From positions 1-64,000 of the forward strand of contig JADHWR010000001.1 of NCBI GenBank assembly GCA_016783355.1: DNA of 64,000 nucleotides, read 5' to 3'. This DNA is from Candidatus Omnitrophota bacterium. Its GTDB lineage: Bacteria > Omnitrophota > Gorgyraeia > Gygaellales > JAHJCI01. Below are positions 48,369 through 56,798 of the stretch, one piece after another. A program made the position numbers and the translations under genes. The notes beneath the pieces are model-generated. The model saw only the letters and a program-made list of their open reading frames with translations. It was not told the origin of the DNA and did not search any database. Position 1 is the first letter of the stretch. Every line of letters starts with the position of its first letter.

Positions 48369-49352
48369 TCACCACAGCCCTACCTTCTCTTTAACAGCGG
48401 CTAAAGTTTTCTCCGTAATAGGACGGACTGCCACTGCTCCCTTTTGAAGGATAGAATCAATCTGGCCTGAGTCCTCCATTAATTTCTGATAACGGGATTG
48501 TAAAGGCCGCAAATGCTCAATGATTACCTCTATCAACTCTTTTTTCAAAGCAACATAGCCTTTACCTTCGAATCGGCGTTCTATATCTGGCCTGGGGTAT
48601 TTGGTGAAGAGTTCATAAATAACCAAAAGGTTATAAATTCCTGGCCGGCTCTGATCAAAATGAATATCACGGCCTGAATCTGTAACGGCAGCCATAATCT
48701 TTGCCCGAATCTGATCAGGTGAATCAAGTAAATAAATTGCATGACCGAAACGCTCTTTGCTCTTACTCATCTTCTTTGTGGGCTCATCCAATCCCATAAT
48801 ACGTGCCCCTACTTCGGGAATAAGCACTTCCGGAATTTTAAAGGTTGGGCCATATATTGAGTTAAACCGCTTGGCAATATCCCGGGCAAACTCTACATGC
48901 TGCTTCTGGTCTTCTCCGACAGGAACTAAGTCTGTTTCGTAAAGCAGAATATCGGCAGCCATAAGAACAGGGTAATCAAAAAGACCAGTACTAACTTCAT
49001 TTTTACACTCCTTTGATTTCTCTTTAAACTGTGTCATGCGATTCAACCACCCCATCGGAGTAAAACAGTTCAGGATCCAAGCAAGCTGTGCGTGTGCACT
49101 AACCTGAGATTGGACGAACACGAAGGATTTTTGGGGATCGATGCCGGAAGCTATAAGAAGAGCAGCTAATTGCCGTATCTGTCTTTTTAAAATCCTGGGA
49201 TCCTGGTAAATAGTAATTGCGTGCAGGTCAACAATGCAAAAGATATTCTCAAATTCATCCTGCCGCAGCACCCAATTTTGAACTGCTGCCAGGTAATTGC
49301 CAATGTGAATGTTACCTGTTGGTTGTATTCCAGAAAGTACTCGTTTTCTCAT
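48369..49352 (-). CDS. trpS: Tryptophanyl-tRNA synthetase
   Basis: TrpRS (327 aa) charges tRNA-Trp. The class I HIGH motif appears as HIGN (16-19 in PTGNIHIGNYLAA) and KMSKS as KKMSKSKE. Normal bacterial length. It sits between infB and scpA. Its tRNA-Trp is encoded in this window at 20957-21027. Confidence 0.95.
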   Translation of the reverse strand: MRKRVLSGIQPTGNIHIGNYLAAVQNWVLRQDEFENIFCIVDLHAITIYQDPRILKRQIRQLAALLIASGIDPQKSFVFVQSQVSAHAQLAWILNCFTPMGWLNRMTQFKEKSKECKNEVSTGLFDYPVLMAADILLYETDLVPVGEDQKQHVEFARDIAKRFNSIYGPTFKIPEVLIPEVGARIMGLDEPTKKMSKSKERFGHAIYLLDSPDQIRAKIMAAVTDSGRDIHFDQSRPGIYNLLVIYELFTKYPRPDIERRFEGKGYVALKKELIEVIIEHLRPLQSRYQKLMEDSGQIDSILQKGAVAVRPITEKTLAAVKEKVGLW

Positions 49353-49358
49353 TATTTT

Positions 49359-51449
49359 CTATAGTTTTCTTGCTATCTTCTCAATTTTATAGCCTTCCAT
49401 TATATCGCCTATTTTATAATCAGAAAAATTACCTATGGATATGCCGCACTCATAACCTTCAGATACCTGAGAAACCTCATCTTTAAAACGCCGAAGATTG
49501 CTAATCTTTCCGCTAAAGATAGTAGTGTTGTCTCTGATTATATCTATATTGAGCGTGCGCAAGATCTTACCCTTAGTTATAGTACACCCCGCCACAACAC
49601 CACTTCGCGAGAGATTAAAAACCTGCTTCACGCGTGCCTGTCCAAAAGATACCTTTTTTATCTTTGGGCTTAACAACCCTTCTAAAGCCGCCTTTATCTC
49701 CTCGACTAATTCATAAATTATATTGTATGTCCTTACCTCCACCTGCTCTTTTTTAATTAATTCCTTTGCTCGCTCTTCTATATTTATATGAAAACCCAAG
49801 ATTAGCGCATCAGAGACAGACGCCAGCATTACATCTGAAGTGTTAATTAAGCCCACTCCTTTATGGGTTATCTTAAATTTTACCTCTTTTGTCTCTAATT
49901 TTATTAGAGAATCCCGCACCGCCTCTAATGAGCCGAATGTGTCTGCTTTAATAATAATCTTCAGCTCTTTAAGAACACCGTTTTTTATTTCCTGATGTAA
50001 ATCCTCCAGCGAAAACCGATGTGGTGAAATATTCCTTTTTTCCTTTGTCTCGCGCAGCGAGATAAGTGCTCTTGCCCCTTTCTCGTCCTTGACAACAAAA
50101 AATCTCTCTCCTGCCTCAGGCACGGATTCAAAACCTAAAATTCCCACAGGCTGACTGGCAGTAGCTTCCTCAACTCTCTGGCCACAGTCATTAAATATTG
50201 CCTTTACCTTTGCTAAGTTCTTCCCCGCAACAAGTAGATCATTAAGATGTAATTTTCCATTCTGCACCAATAAAGTTGCCAGAGGACCCCTGTTTGGGTC
50301 CTGTCTTGCCTCAATAACAACACCCCTTGCTATCTGATTATAATCTGCTTTCAATTCTAACATTTCTGCCTCTAAAAGAATCATCTCTAATAATTCATCT
50401 ATGCCCTGACCGGTTTTGGCAGAAACCTCTACCGTTACGGTCTTGCCTTGCCACTCCTCAGGAACTAAACCAATATCAGCAAGTTGCTTCTTTACCCTAT
50501 CTACGTTAGCCTGAACTCGATCAACTTTATTTATGGCGACAATTATAGGAACCTCAGCATCTCGGGCATGGTTAATTGCCTCAATTGTCTGAGGCATAAC
50601 ACCATCATCAGCAGCAACCACTAAAACAACAATATCTGTAATCTGTGCGCCCCGTGCACGCATTGCCGTAAATGCCTCATGACCGGGTGTATCCAAAAAT
50701 GCAATCTTACCCTTATCTAAATTAACCTCATATGCACCGATGTGCTGGGTTATGCCTCCATGTTCAAAATCAACGACCTTTGTCTTTCTAATCATATCCA
50801 AAAGGGAGGTCTTACCATGGTCAACATGACCCATAAATGTTACTACGGGTGGACGAACATTTAAATCCTGAGGCTGGCTTGATACCTCATGTAAGGAAAG
50901 CAGGCGTTCTTCTAAAGAGGGAGCCTGCTTGACTTTAAAGCCAAAATTCTCACAAACCTGCTCTACTTCATCTTTTCCTAAAGATTGGTTAATGTTGGCT
51001 AGGATTTTTAACTTTAAAAGTTCCTGCATTAGCTGCGAGAGTTTAATTTGAAGCTTAACCGCTAAATTCTTAACAGAAATAGGGAAATCTAATTCTAATA
51101 CCTTAGCTTGTGGCGCCTCTTCAACCAAAATTGCTTGTAGCTGCTGGGGTTGAGGCTCTAAGGTCTTTGCTTGAATTTTAGACTTGCGGGAGACTCTTCT
51201 CTTTGGTTTAGGGGCTATTTCTTTCCTCTTGATTTGCTTTTTGCCTGGCTCTTTTCGTAGGACCGCAGGCTTTTTTGCTTTCCTTGCCCCGTTTGAAATC
51301 CCTCGCCTAACGGCGGGGGCAGCTACCTTTGGTGTCTTACTTCGAACGGGGTTTGGCTTTGTAGAGGAAGCCCTTAAGCGAGTCTTTGAAGCCTTTCTCA
51401 CTTTAGTTTTTAATGCTTTTGGTTTCTTAGGTTTTTTTATCTTTTTCAT
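49359..51449 (-). CDS. infB: Translation initiation factor IF-2 with an in-frame palindromic insertion
   Basis: IF-2 (696 aa) places initiator tRNA on the 30S subunit. The basic N-terminal region is shorter than in E. coli and rich in Lys, Ala and Pro. The G domain starts VTFMGHVDHGKTSLLDMI and continues with DTPGHEAFTAMRARG and NKVD. About 23 residues in the N-terminal tail (starting NPVRSKTPKVAAPAVRRG, ending ISNGA) are encoded by a palindromic element at 51288-51351. Its ATG lies 23 bases inside nusA, so the two are coupled. Confidence 0.96.
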   Translation of the reverse strand: MKKIKKPKKPKALKTKVRKASKTRLRASSTKPNPVRSKTPKVAAPAVRRGISNGARKAKKPAVLRKEPGKKQIKRKEIAPKPKRRVSRKSKIQAKTLEPQPQQLQAILVEEAPQAKVLELDFPISVKNLAVKLQIKLSQLMQELLKLKILANINQSLGKDEVEQVCENFGFKVKQAPSLEERLLSLHEVSSQPQDLNVRPPVVTFMGHVDHGKTSLLDMIRKTKVVDFEHGGITQHIGAYEVNLDKGKIAFLDTPGHEAFTAMRARGAQITDIVVLVVAADDGVMPQTIEAINHARDAEVPIIVAINKVDRVQANVDRVKKQLADIGLVPEEWQGKTVTVEVSAKTGQGIDELLEMILLEAEMLELKADYNQIARGVVIEARQDPNRGPLATLLVQNGKLHLNDLLVAGKNLAKVKAIFNDCGQRVEEATASQPVGILGFESVPEAGERFFVVKDEKGARALISLRETKEKRNISPHRFSLEDLHQEIKNGVLKELKIIIKADTFGSLEAVRDSLIKLETKEVKFKITHKGVGLINTSDVMLASVSDALILGFHINIEERAKELIKKEQVEVRTYNIIYELVEEIKAALEGLLSPKIKKVSFGQARVKQVFNLSRSGVVAGCTITKGKILRTLNIDIIRDNTTIFSGKISNLRRFKDEVSQVSEGYECGISIGNFSDYKIGDIMEGYKIEKIARKL
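51283..51356. mobile_element. 64-bp palindromic element with decayed target repeat, inside infB
   Basis: The element (51288-51351) begins CCCGTTTGAAAT and ends CTTACTTCGAACGGGG. Its body aligns with the polA and coaE copies (shared CAG and TCTTACTTCGAACGGGG blocks). The flanks CTTGC and TTTGG match at only 3 of 5 bases, suggesting an older insertion. Element plus repeat is 69 bases, adding 23 codons. Confidence 0.82.
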
Positions 51450-52605
51450 TTAATGGAATTGTCTTTTTTGCCTCACTAATTAATTTCTTTGCTTTCTTCT
51501 GCCCCATTCCTTTGACCTTGCATAAATCATCTATAGCCGCCCCTGCCAGATCAATAACACTCTTAAAACCTGCAGCATTTAAATTTTCTAAGAGTTTTTC
51601 TCCAACGCCGGAAAGATTTATTAAATCATCCTTGGGAGGTGCCTCCTTTAATCTCTGCTTTTCCACGTCTTCTGGGCTGCGAATATCTAACTCCCAGCCA
51701 ACAAGACGACTGGCTAAACGAACATTTTGACCGTTTCTGCCAATTGCTAAAGATAACTGATCTCTATTAACAATAACCTCCGCTCTCTGATTTGCTTTAT
51801 CTAAGCATACCTCTATAATCTGGGCAGGAGAAAGGGCAGCAATAATATAATCTTTCATATTTTCACTATAGCGAACAATATCAATCTTTTCCCCTCTTAA
51901 TTCATTAACAACGTTTTTCACGCGGCTACCCCGCATTCCTACGCAGGCACCGACAGAATCGACCCTCTCATCCTTTGAATAAACAGTTATCTTCGTGCGT
52001 TCGCCTGGCTGGCGAGCAATTGCTCTGATTTCAACAATGCCCTCATAAATCTCAGGAACCTCCAATTCAAAGATTTTCTTTACAAAATTAGAGTGACTAC
52101 GGGAAAGAATAATTTGTGCACCCCTGACTTGCTTACTCACCTCTAAAACATAAGTCCGGATACGTTCGCCTTGACGAAATGTCTCGTTTGGACACTGATG
52201 GCGACGTGGCAAAATGCCCTCACCTTTACCTAAGAGATCGATAATGATGCTATTTCTTTCAAAGCGGTACACTGTTCCACTAACAATCTCACCTACCCTG
52301 TCTTGGAATTCAATAAATATGTTCTCTTTTTCTGCCTCACGAATCTTCTGAATAATAACCTGTTTTGCTGTCTGAGCAGCAATGCGCCCAAAATCGAGGT
52401 CCGTGATTTTCTTACCTTCATATGTTGCCTGAATCTCTCCATTGTTTGGGTTAATGACAACTTGAATGTCATGACTCGATTCAAGATTCAATGTTTTCCT
52501 AATCGCACTGACCATTGCCGTCTCCACCGCATTAATTAAAACCTCTTTCTTTATTCCTTTTTCTCGTTCAATCTGTTCTAATATTGCCAATAATTCCTTA
52601 GACAT
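51427..52605 (-). CDS. nusA: Transcription termination/antitermination protein NusA
   Basis: NusA (392 aa) controls pausing, termination and antitermination. The N-terminal RNA polymerase-binding domain is followed by S1 (GEIVSGTVYRFERNSIIIDL), KH1 (GACVGMRGSRVKNVVNELRGEKI) and KH2 (QLSLAIGRNGQNVRLASRL). A C-terminal helix-hairpin-helix (LSGVGEKLLENLNAAGF, then VKGMGQKKAKKLI) replaces the acidic repeats of E. coli. The start at 52605 has GGAG eight bases upstream; an ATG at 52620 adds five residues. It overlaps infB by 23 bases. Confidence 0.96.
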   Translation of the reverse strand: MSKELLAILEQIEREKGIKKEVLINAVETAMVSAIRKTLNLESSHDIQVVINPNNGEIQATYEGKKITDLDFGRIAAQTAKQVIIQKIREAEKENIFIEFQDRVGEIVSGTVYRFERNSIIIDLLGKGEGILPRRHQCPNETFRQGERIRTYVLEVSKQVRGAQIILSRSHSNFVKKIFELEVPEIYEGIVEIRAIARQPGERTKITVYSKDERVDSVGACVGMRGSRVKNVVNELRGEKIDIVRYSENMKDYIIAALSPAQIIEVCLDKANQRAEVIVNRDQLSLAIGRNGQNVRLASRLVGWELDIRSPEDVEKQRLKEAPPKDDLINLSGVGEKLLENLNAAGFKSVIDLAGAAIDDLCKVKGMGQKKAKKLISEAKKTIPLNEKDKKT

Positions 52606-52924
52606 CTCTCTATTCTCCATGTTCTTTGTCTAAATATGGGTAAATATGGGGACGGTTCTCGCTATCTTATTGTAATACAACAAGATAAAAATAAATTTTC
52701 GCCACAAAGTCGCCACAAAAACGTTGACGACCCGCCAAAGTATTGTGGCGGGATTTGCACCAGAAAGTCGCCACAAAGCGTTGGCGACCCGCCAAAGTAT
52801 TATGGCGGGATTTGCACCAGAAAGTCGCCACAAAGCGTTGGCGACCCGCCAAAGTATTATGGCGGGATTGGCGCATCCGCCGGTTCTTATTGGAGGCGAA
52901 TCCGCCAATTATTTTGGCGGAAGC
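52606..52924. repeat. 57-bp tandem hairpin array and related palindromes between rimP and nusA
   Basis: This 319-base gap has no gene. Three tandem units start at 52709, 52767 and 52824 (58, 57 and about 57 bp). Each contains two palindromes: GTCGCCA/TGGCGAC and CCCGCC/GGCGGG. Beyond them, to 52923, are ATCCGCC- and TCCGCCAA/TTGGCGGA-type palindromes. The hairpins resemble GTCCGCCAA/TTGGCGGAC of the elements before rplL and ompA. Nearer nusA (52633-52665) lies a GGGGACGGTTCTC motif of the kind found in REP-like repeats. The array lies in the nusA leader as transcribed from rimP. Confidence 0.8.
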
Positions 52925-53383
52925 TCAAAATTCCAACTTCGCCTTACTAATATTATCCCAGGGTGTCTCTAGGACCCCCTTTTCGGTTTCCATAATCAAT
53001 AAATTCTGCTCCACACAAGAAATCACACCTCTAGCCTCCCACTTTCCTTGCTCAGGCTGTTTGAAAAAGACCTTTATCTTCTTTTTGATACATCGTCTAA
53101 AATCATCTAAATTTAGCAAAGGCCGATCCAAACCAGGAGAGGCAACTTCTAATGTATAAGCATCCTCAATAATATTCTCTTCATCTAAAATCTGAGCTAT
53201 TTCATTATTTAAAGATGCGCACTTATTTAAAGTTACCCCACCCTCTGCCTTATCTACTAAAATACGAAGGGTTGAGTCTTTTCTTCTGTATTGATAACTC
53301 AGATCCACAAGAAAGAGATTTTGCCCTGCCAAATAATTGCTAACTATCTCTCGTAATCTGGACTCTATCTCGTGTTTGTCCAT
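52925..53383 (-). CDS. rimP: Ribosome maturation factor RimP
   Basis: RimP (152 aa) assists 30S subunit maturation. The motifs RILVDKAEGGVTLNKCASLNNEI and YTLEVASPGLDRPLLNLDDFRR are characteristic. It is the usual first gene of the rimP-nusA-infB unit. It overlaps the proS stop (TAATG). The C-terminal SH3-like domain is complete. Confidence 0.95.
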   Translation of the reverse strand: MDKHEIESRLREIVSNYLAGQNLFLVDLSYQYRRKDSTLRILVDKAEGGVTLNKCASLNNEIAQILDEENIIEDAYTLEVASPGLDRPLLNLDDFRRCIKKKIKVFFKQPEQGKWEARGVISCVEQNLLIMETEKGVLETPWDNISKAKLEF

Positions 53384-54636
53384 TAAATCGGCCCTATATC
53401 CTTCATTGTAGTTGTGATGACCTCATCTATCTTGTCTGATTTTAAAATGCGTCTTTCGCCTGTGCGACGAATCTTTAGCTCTATTTTATTTTCTCTTAAG
53501 AGCCTGCTGCTAATGATAATCTGCAAAGGTATGCCAATTAAATCTGCATCTTTAAATTTAATCCCGGCATATTCATCGCGCTCATCCATTAAGAGCTCGA
53601 AATCTTCTTTTAGGCTATTGTAAATACCCAAAGCCACTTCATAAACCCTGCCATTTCTCTCTAATGGCAAAATAATAATTTTGTAGGGGCTGACCTCTGT
53701 TGGCCAGATAATTCCATCTTCATCATTATTTTGTTCAATTATTGCTGAGATTATTCGTGAAACCCCCATACCGTAACATCCCATAATCAGCGGCTTTTCT
53801 TTTCCCTCTGCATTAAGAAAATGTGCTTCCTGAATACCGCTATACTTCGTACCTAACTGAAAAATATGTCCGATCTCAATTGCATTTATCTTCTCTAAAG
53901 ACCTACTGCAGTTTGGACAACGAGAAGTCGCAACGCTTGAGCTTACGCTATATTTACAACTCTTACAATATTTAACAATATCCTCACCCGCCGCGGCTAC
54001 TGCCATAAATTCATGAGAGATGCCTCCACCCATCAGCCCAGGGTCAGCCTCAACCTCAACAAAGGTCAAACCCAGCCTTTTAAATATACGCGCGTAAGTC
54101 TGACGCATCTTCTTGTAGCTCATCTTTAATCCCTCTTCATTACAATCAAAGCTATAAGCATCCTTCATAATAAACTCGCAGGAGCGCAGAAGACCAAACC
54201 GCGGACGGATTTCATCACGAAATTTAACCTGAATCTGGTAAAGAATAAGGGGTAGTTGCCGGTAAGAAAAAATATTCTTTTTTGCCAAATCAGTAATAAT
54301 CTCTTCGTGTGTTGGCCCAAGACAAAGGTTGCGGCCACGGCGGTCAGCAAAGCGAAACATAACCTGGCCTATTTCTTTGTTGCGCCCCGAATTTATCCAT
54401 AACTCTTGCGGCTGTAAGGCAGAAAGTAACAACTCTTGCGCCCCGGAAGCATCCATTTCCTGGCGAATAATCTTCTCGATATTATTTAAAACCTTCCAGC
54501 CTAAAGGCAGATAAGTATAGACTCCTGCAATGAGCATACGGATAAAGCCCCCGCGCACAAGCAAGCTATGACTCGCTGTCTGTGCTCCTTCAGGTATTTC
54601 TTTTAAGGTTGGAATAAATGCCTTCGTCCAGAACAT
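53383..54636 (-). CDS. proS: Prolyl-tRNA synthetase lacking the editing insertion
   Basis: ProRS (417 aa) charges tRNA-Pro. Class II motif 1 is in the N-terminal region, motif 2 is KFRDEIRPRFGLLRSCEFIMKD, and motif 3 is MGCYGMGVSRIISAI. Typical bacterial enzymes are about 570 residues with a YbaK-like editing domain between motifs 2 and 3. Here that region is replaced by a short segment with CKSC and CPNC, a possible zinc-binding remnant. Editing of Ala-tRNA-Pro would need a trans-acting factor. The anticodon-binding domain is present at the C-terminus. Confidence 0.94.
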   Translation of the reverse strand: MFWTKAFIPTLKEIPEGAQTASHSLLVRGGFIRMLIAGVYTYLPLGWKVLNNIEKIIRQEMDASGAQELLLSALQPQELWINSGRNKEIGQVMFRFADRRGRNLCLGPTHEEIITDLAKKNIFSYRQLPLILYQIQVKFRDEIRPRFGLLRSCEFIMKDAYSFDCNEEGLKMSYKKMRQTYARIFKRLGLTFVEVEADPGLMGGGISHEFMAVAAAGEDIVKYCKSCKYSVSSSVATSRCPNCSRSLEKINAIEIGHIFQLGTKYSGIQEAHFLNAEGKEKPLIMGCYGMGVSRIISAIIEQNNDEDGIIWPTEVSPYKIIILPLERNGRVYEVALGIYNSLKEDFELLMDERDEYAGIKFKDADLIGIPLQIIISSRLLRENKIELKIRRTGERRILKSDKIDEVITTTMKDIGPI

Positions 54637-54646
54637 CCGTTGAATA

Positions 54647-55714
54647 TTATCTAATTTTACTTAACTCTTCTAGCAATACATCCACGCATTTTTCAACTGG
54701 AACTTTTTTTACGGGTTTACCTTTCTTGAATAATAAGCCCTCACTTTTTCCAAAGGCTATTCCTATATTTGCTTCTTTTGCCTCTCCAGGCCCATTAACC
54801 TCACAGCCCATCAGAGCTAATTTCATTGGCCGGGTTGACGCTTGAAAGTTAAGAGTTGAGAGTTTTTCTTGTAACTCTTTAACAATTTTAATTAAATCTA
54901 CCCGGCACCTGCCGCAAGTCGGACAACTGATAATCTCTGGGCTAAATTTCCTTAATCCCAATACATTAAGGATATCCTTTGCTACCCTTATTTCTTGCGC
55001 TGCCGTGTCAGTCAGAGACACTCTTATTGTATCACCGATACCCTCACAAAGCAAACTCCCCAGGCTAATCGCTGACTTTATTGTCCCTATTCTGGAAGGA
55101 CCTGCAGCAGTCAGGCCTAAATGAAAAGGATAATCGCAAAGCTTGGCCATCTTTTGATATGCCTTGATTGTCTCAAAGATATCGGATGATTTTAACGAGA
55201 CAACAATATCACAAAAACCAAAATCTTCTAATATCCTGATATAACCCAAAGCGCTCTTTACTAAAAGCGCGCTCTGCCTAAGGCGCGATGCCTGAGATCC
55301 AAAAGATTTTATGGAACCTGAATTTACCCCAACTCTAATGGGAATATGCCTGCGCTTCGCCTGACAGATAATCTCATAAATATCATTCTTTTTATAGATA
55401 TTACCCGGATTAAGTCTGATTTTGTCAGCCCCTGCCTCTATTGCTCCAAGCGCCAAGTTTTTATCAAAATGTATATCTGCCACCAGGGGCATCCGGGTCT
55501 GGGTTCTGATAACTTTTAAGGCCAAAATATCCTTATTGTCCTTAATTGCTAAACGTAAGATTTCACATCCTGCCTTATCTAATGCCTCTATTTCCTTTAA
55601 GGCAGCAGATACAAATTCAGTCTTTGTCTTGAGCATTGACTGAATGGCAACAGGGGTATTTCCACCGATAATCAGACGACCTACTTTAATTCTTTTGGTC
55701 TTGCGCCGCATCAT
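54647..55714 (-). CDS. ispG: 4-hydroxy-3-methylbut-2-en-1-yl diphosphate synthase
   Basis: IspG (355 aa) is the iron-sulfur enzyme of the penultimate MEP-pathway step. The cluster cysteines are in ISCPTCGRCRVDL and in ALMGCEVNGPGEAKEANIG. The TIM-barrel half includes LVADIHFDKNLALGAIEAGADKIRLNPGN. The start at 55714 follows an AGGA site; a longer frame to 55747 overlaps rseP. It is grouped with dxr and uppS, other isoprenoid genes. Confidence 0.95.
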   Translation of the reverse strand: MMRRKTKRIKVGRLIIGGNTPVAIQSMLKTKTEFVSAALKEIEALDKAGCEILRLAIKDNKDILALKVIRTQTRMPLVADIHFDKNLALGAIEAGADKIRLNPGNIYKKNDIYEIICQAKRRHIPIRVGVNSGSIKSFGSQASRLRQSALLVKSALGYIRILEDFGFCDIVVSLKSSDIFETIKAYQKMAKLCDYPFHLGLTAAGPSRIGTIKSAISLGSLLCEGIGDTIRVSLTDTAAQEIRVAKDILNVLGLRKFSPEIISCPTCGRCRVDLIKIVKELQEKLSTLNFQASTRPMKLALMGCEVNGPGEAKEANIGIAFGKSEGLLFKKGKPVKKVPVEKCVDVLLEELSKIR

Positions 55715-55715
55715 T

Positions 55716-56798
55716 CTATCCTGACCACCATGCCGATATCTTTTCAAACACGCCGTATCTTAACAAATCATTATAAAAAACAAAGGTTATCAACAGCAGA
55801 ATAAAACTGAGCCCAATCTGAGTAATTATCTTCTCTGTGCGCACGCTAAGCCGTTTCTTTCGTATCTTTTCCAAAAACAGAAATAAAAGATGCCCCCCAT
55901 CTAATACCGGCAGAGGCAGAAGATTAAAAATAGCCAAACTCATACTCAATAGGGCAACTACATTCAAAAGTGGCACAATGCCCAAATCAGCAGCTTCTTT
56001 GGTAATAAAAAATATCCCTAAGGGACCGGTTACTGATTCTTTAATCGATGTCCTGCCTATAATCATCCATCCGAGAGACCTAAGTATCAATCCAGTAAGA
56101 GATAATAACCTTGCGCCTCCCTGCCAAAATGACTGTATTGGCCCATACTTTGTGATAATAAAGTCCTCTTTGGGTTTTATGCCGATTAAGCCCACACTTT
56201 TTCTCTCTCCGAAAATGGTCTCTAACTCCTTCTGTTTGATTCTCACAGGCATATTCAACTGAGTGCTTCCTCGCATAACAGTTAAATGAACTGTCTCGGT
56301 CTCCTTTCTGCAATGAATTAATCTTTGCAGATCAGTCCAAAATTCTACCCTTTGATTATCCACAGCAACAATCTTATCTTTCGGCATCAGTCCTGCATCT
56401 TTCGCCCCAAAACCATCAATAACCTCACCAATAGAAGAACCAAGCCTCGGAAAGCCTATAAAAAAGATTAAACAGAAGCAAAAATAGGCCAAAACATAGT
56501 TCAATAATGGCCCATAGAAAATTATCCTTGCACGCGTCCGAATAGATTTTGAAAGATATTCATCCGGTTGATTTTTAAATTCAGAGGGTGAATCACCAGC
56601 TAACTTTACATAACCGCCTAAGGGAATAGCGCATATTAAATATTCTGTTGTTCCTCTTCTCCAGCTAAATATTTTTGGGCCAAACCCCAAAGAGAACTCA
56701 TCAACACGCACTCCCATTCTCTTGGCAACAATAAAATGGCCAAATTCATGAACGATGATTAAAATGCTAAGAACGATGATAAAGATTATAATAGACAT
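55716..56798 (-). CDS. rseP: RseP-type site-2 intramembrane zinc metalloprotease
   Basis: This 360-residue membrane protease cleaves anti-sigma factors or other membrane proteins within the bilayer. The zinc motif HEFGH is at 17-21, a PDZ domain occupies about residues 115-195, and the third zinc ligand is in LPVLDGGHLL. Four transmembrane segments are visible. It overlaps dxr by 13 bases and lies in the conserved uppS-cdsA-dxr-rseP order. The regulatory target is not in the window. Confidence 0.93.
   Translation of the reverse strand: MSIIIFIIVLSILIIVHEFGHFIVAKRMGVRVDEFSLGFGPKIFSWRRGTTEYLICAIPLGGYVKLAGDSPSEFKNQPDEYLSKSIRTRARIIFYGPLLNYVLAYFCFCLIFFIGFPRLGSSIGEVIDGFGAKDAGLMPKDKIVAVDNQRVEFWTDLQRLIHCRKETETVHLTVMRGSTQLNMPVRIKQKELETIFGERKSVGLIGIKPKEDFIITKYGPIQSFWQGGARLLSLTGLILRSLGWMIIGRTSIKESVTGPLGIFFITKEAADLGIVPLLNVVALLSMSLAIFNLLPLPVLDGGHLLFLFLEKIRKKRLSVRTEKIITQIGLSFILLLITFVFYNDLLRYGVFEKISAWWSG

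Noticed and set aside
52709..52880. CRISPR-like array of ~57-bp repeats
   Set aside because: The units are directly tandem with no unique spacers between them, each unit is itself two palindromes, and no cas genes are present.
52630..53159. Open frames on both strands across the rimP-nusA gap
   Set aside because: They are translations of the tandem hairpin units with repeated peptides and no family.
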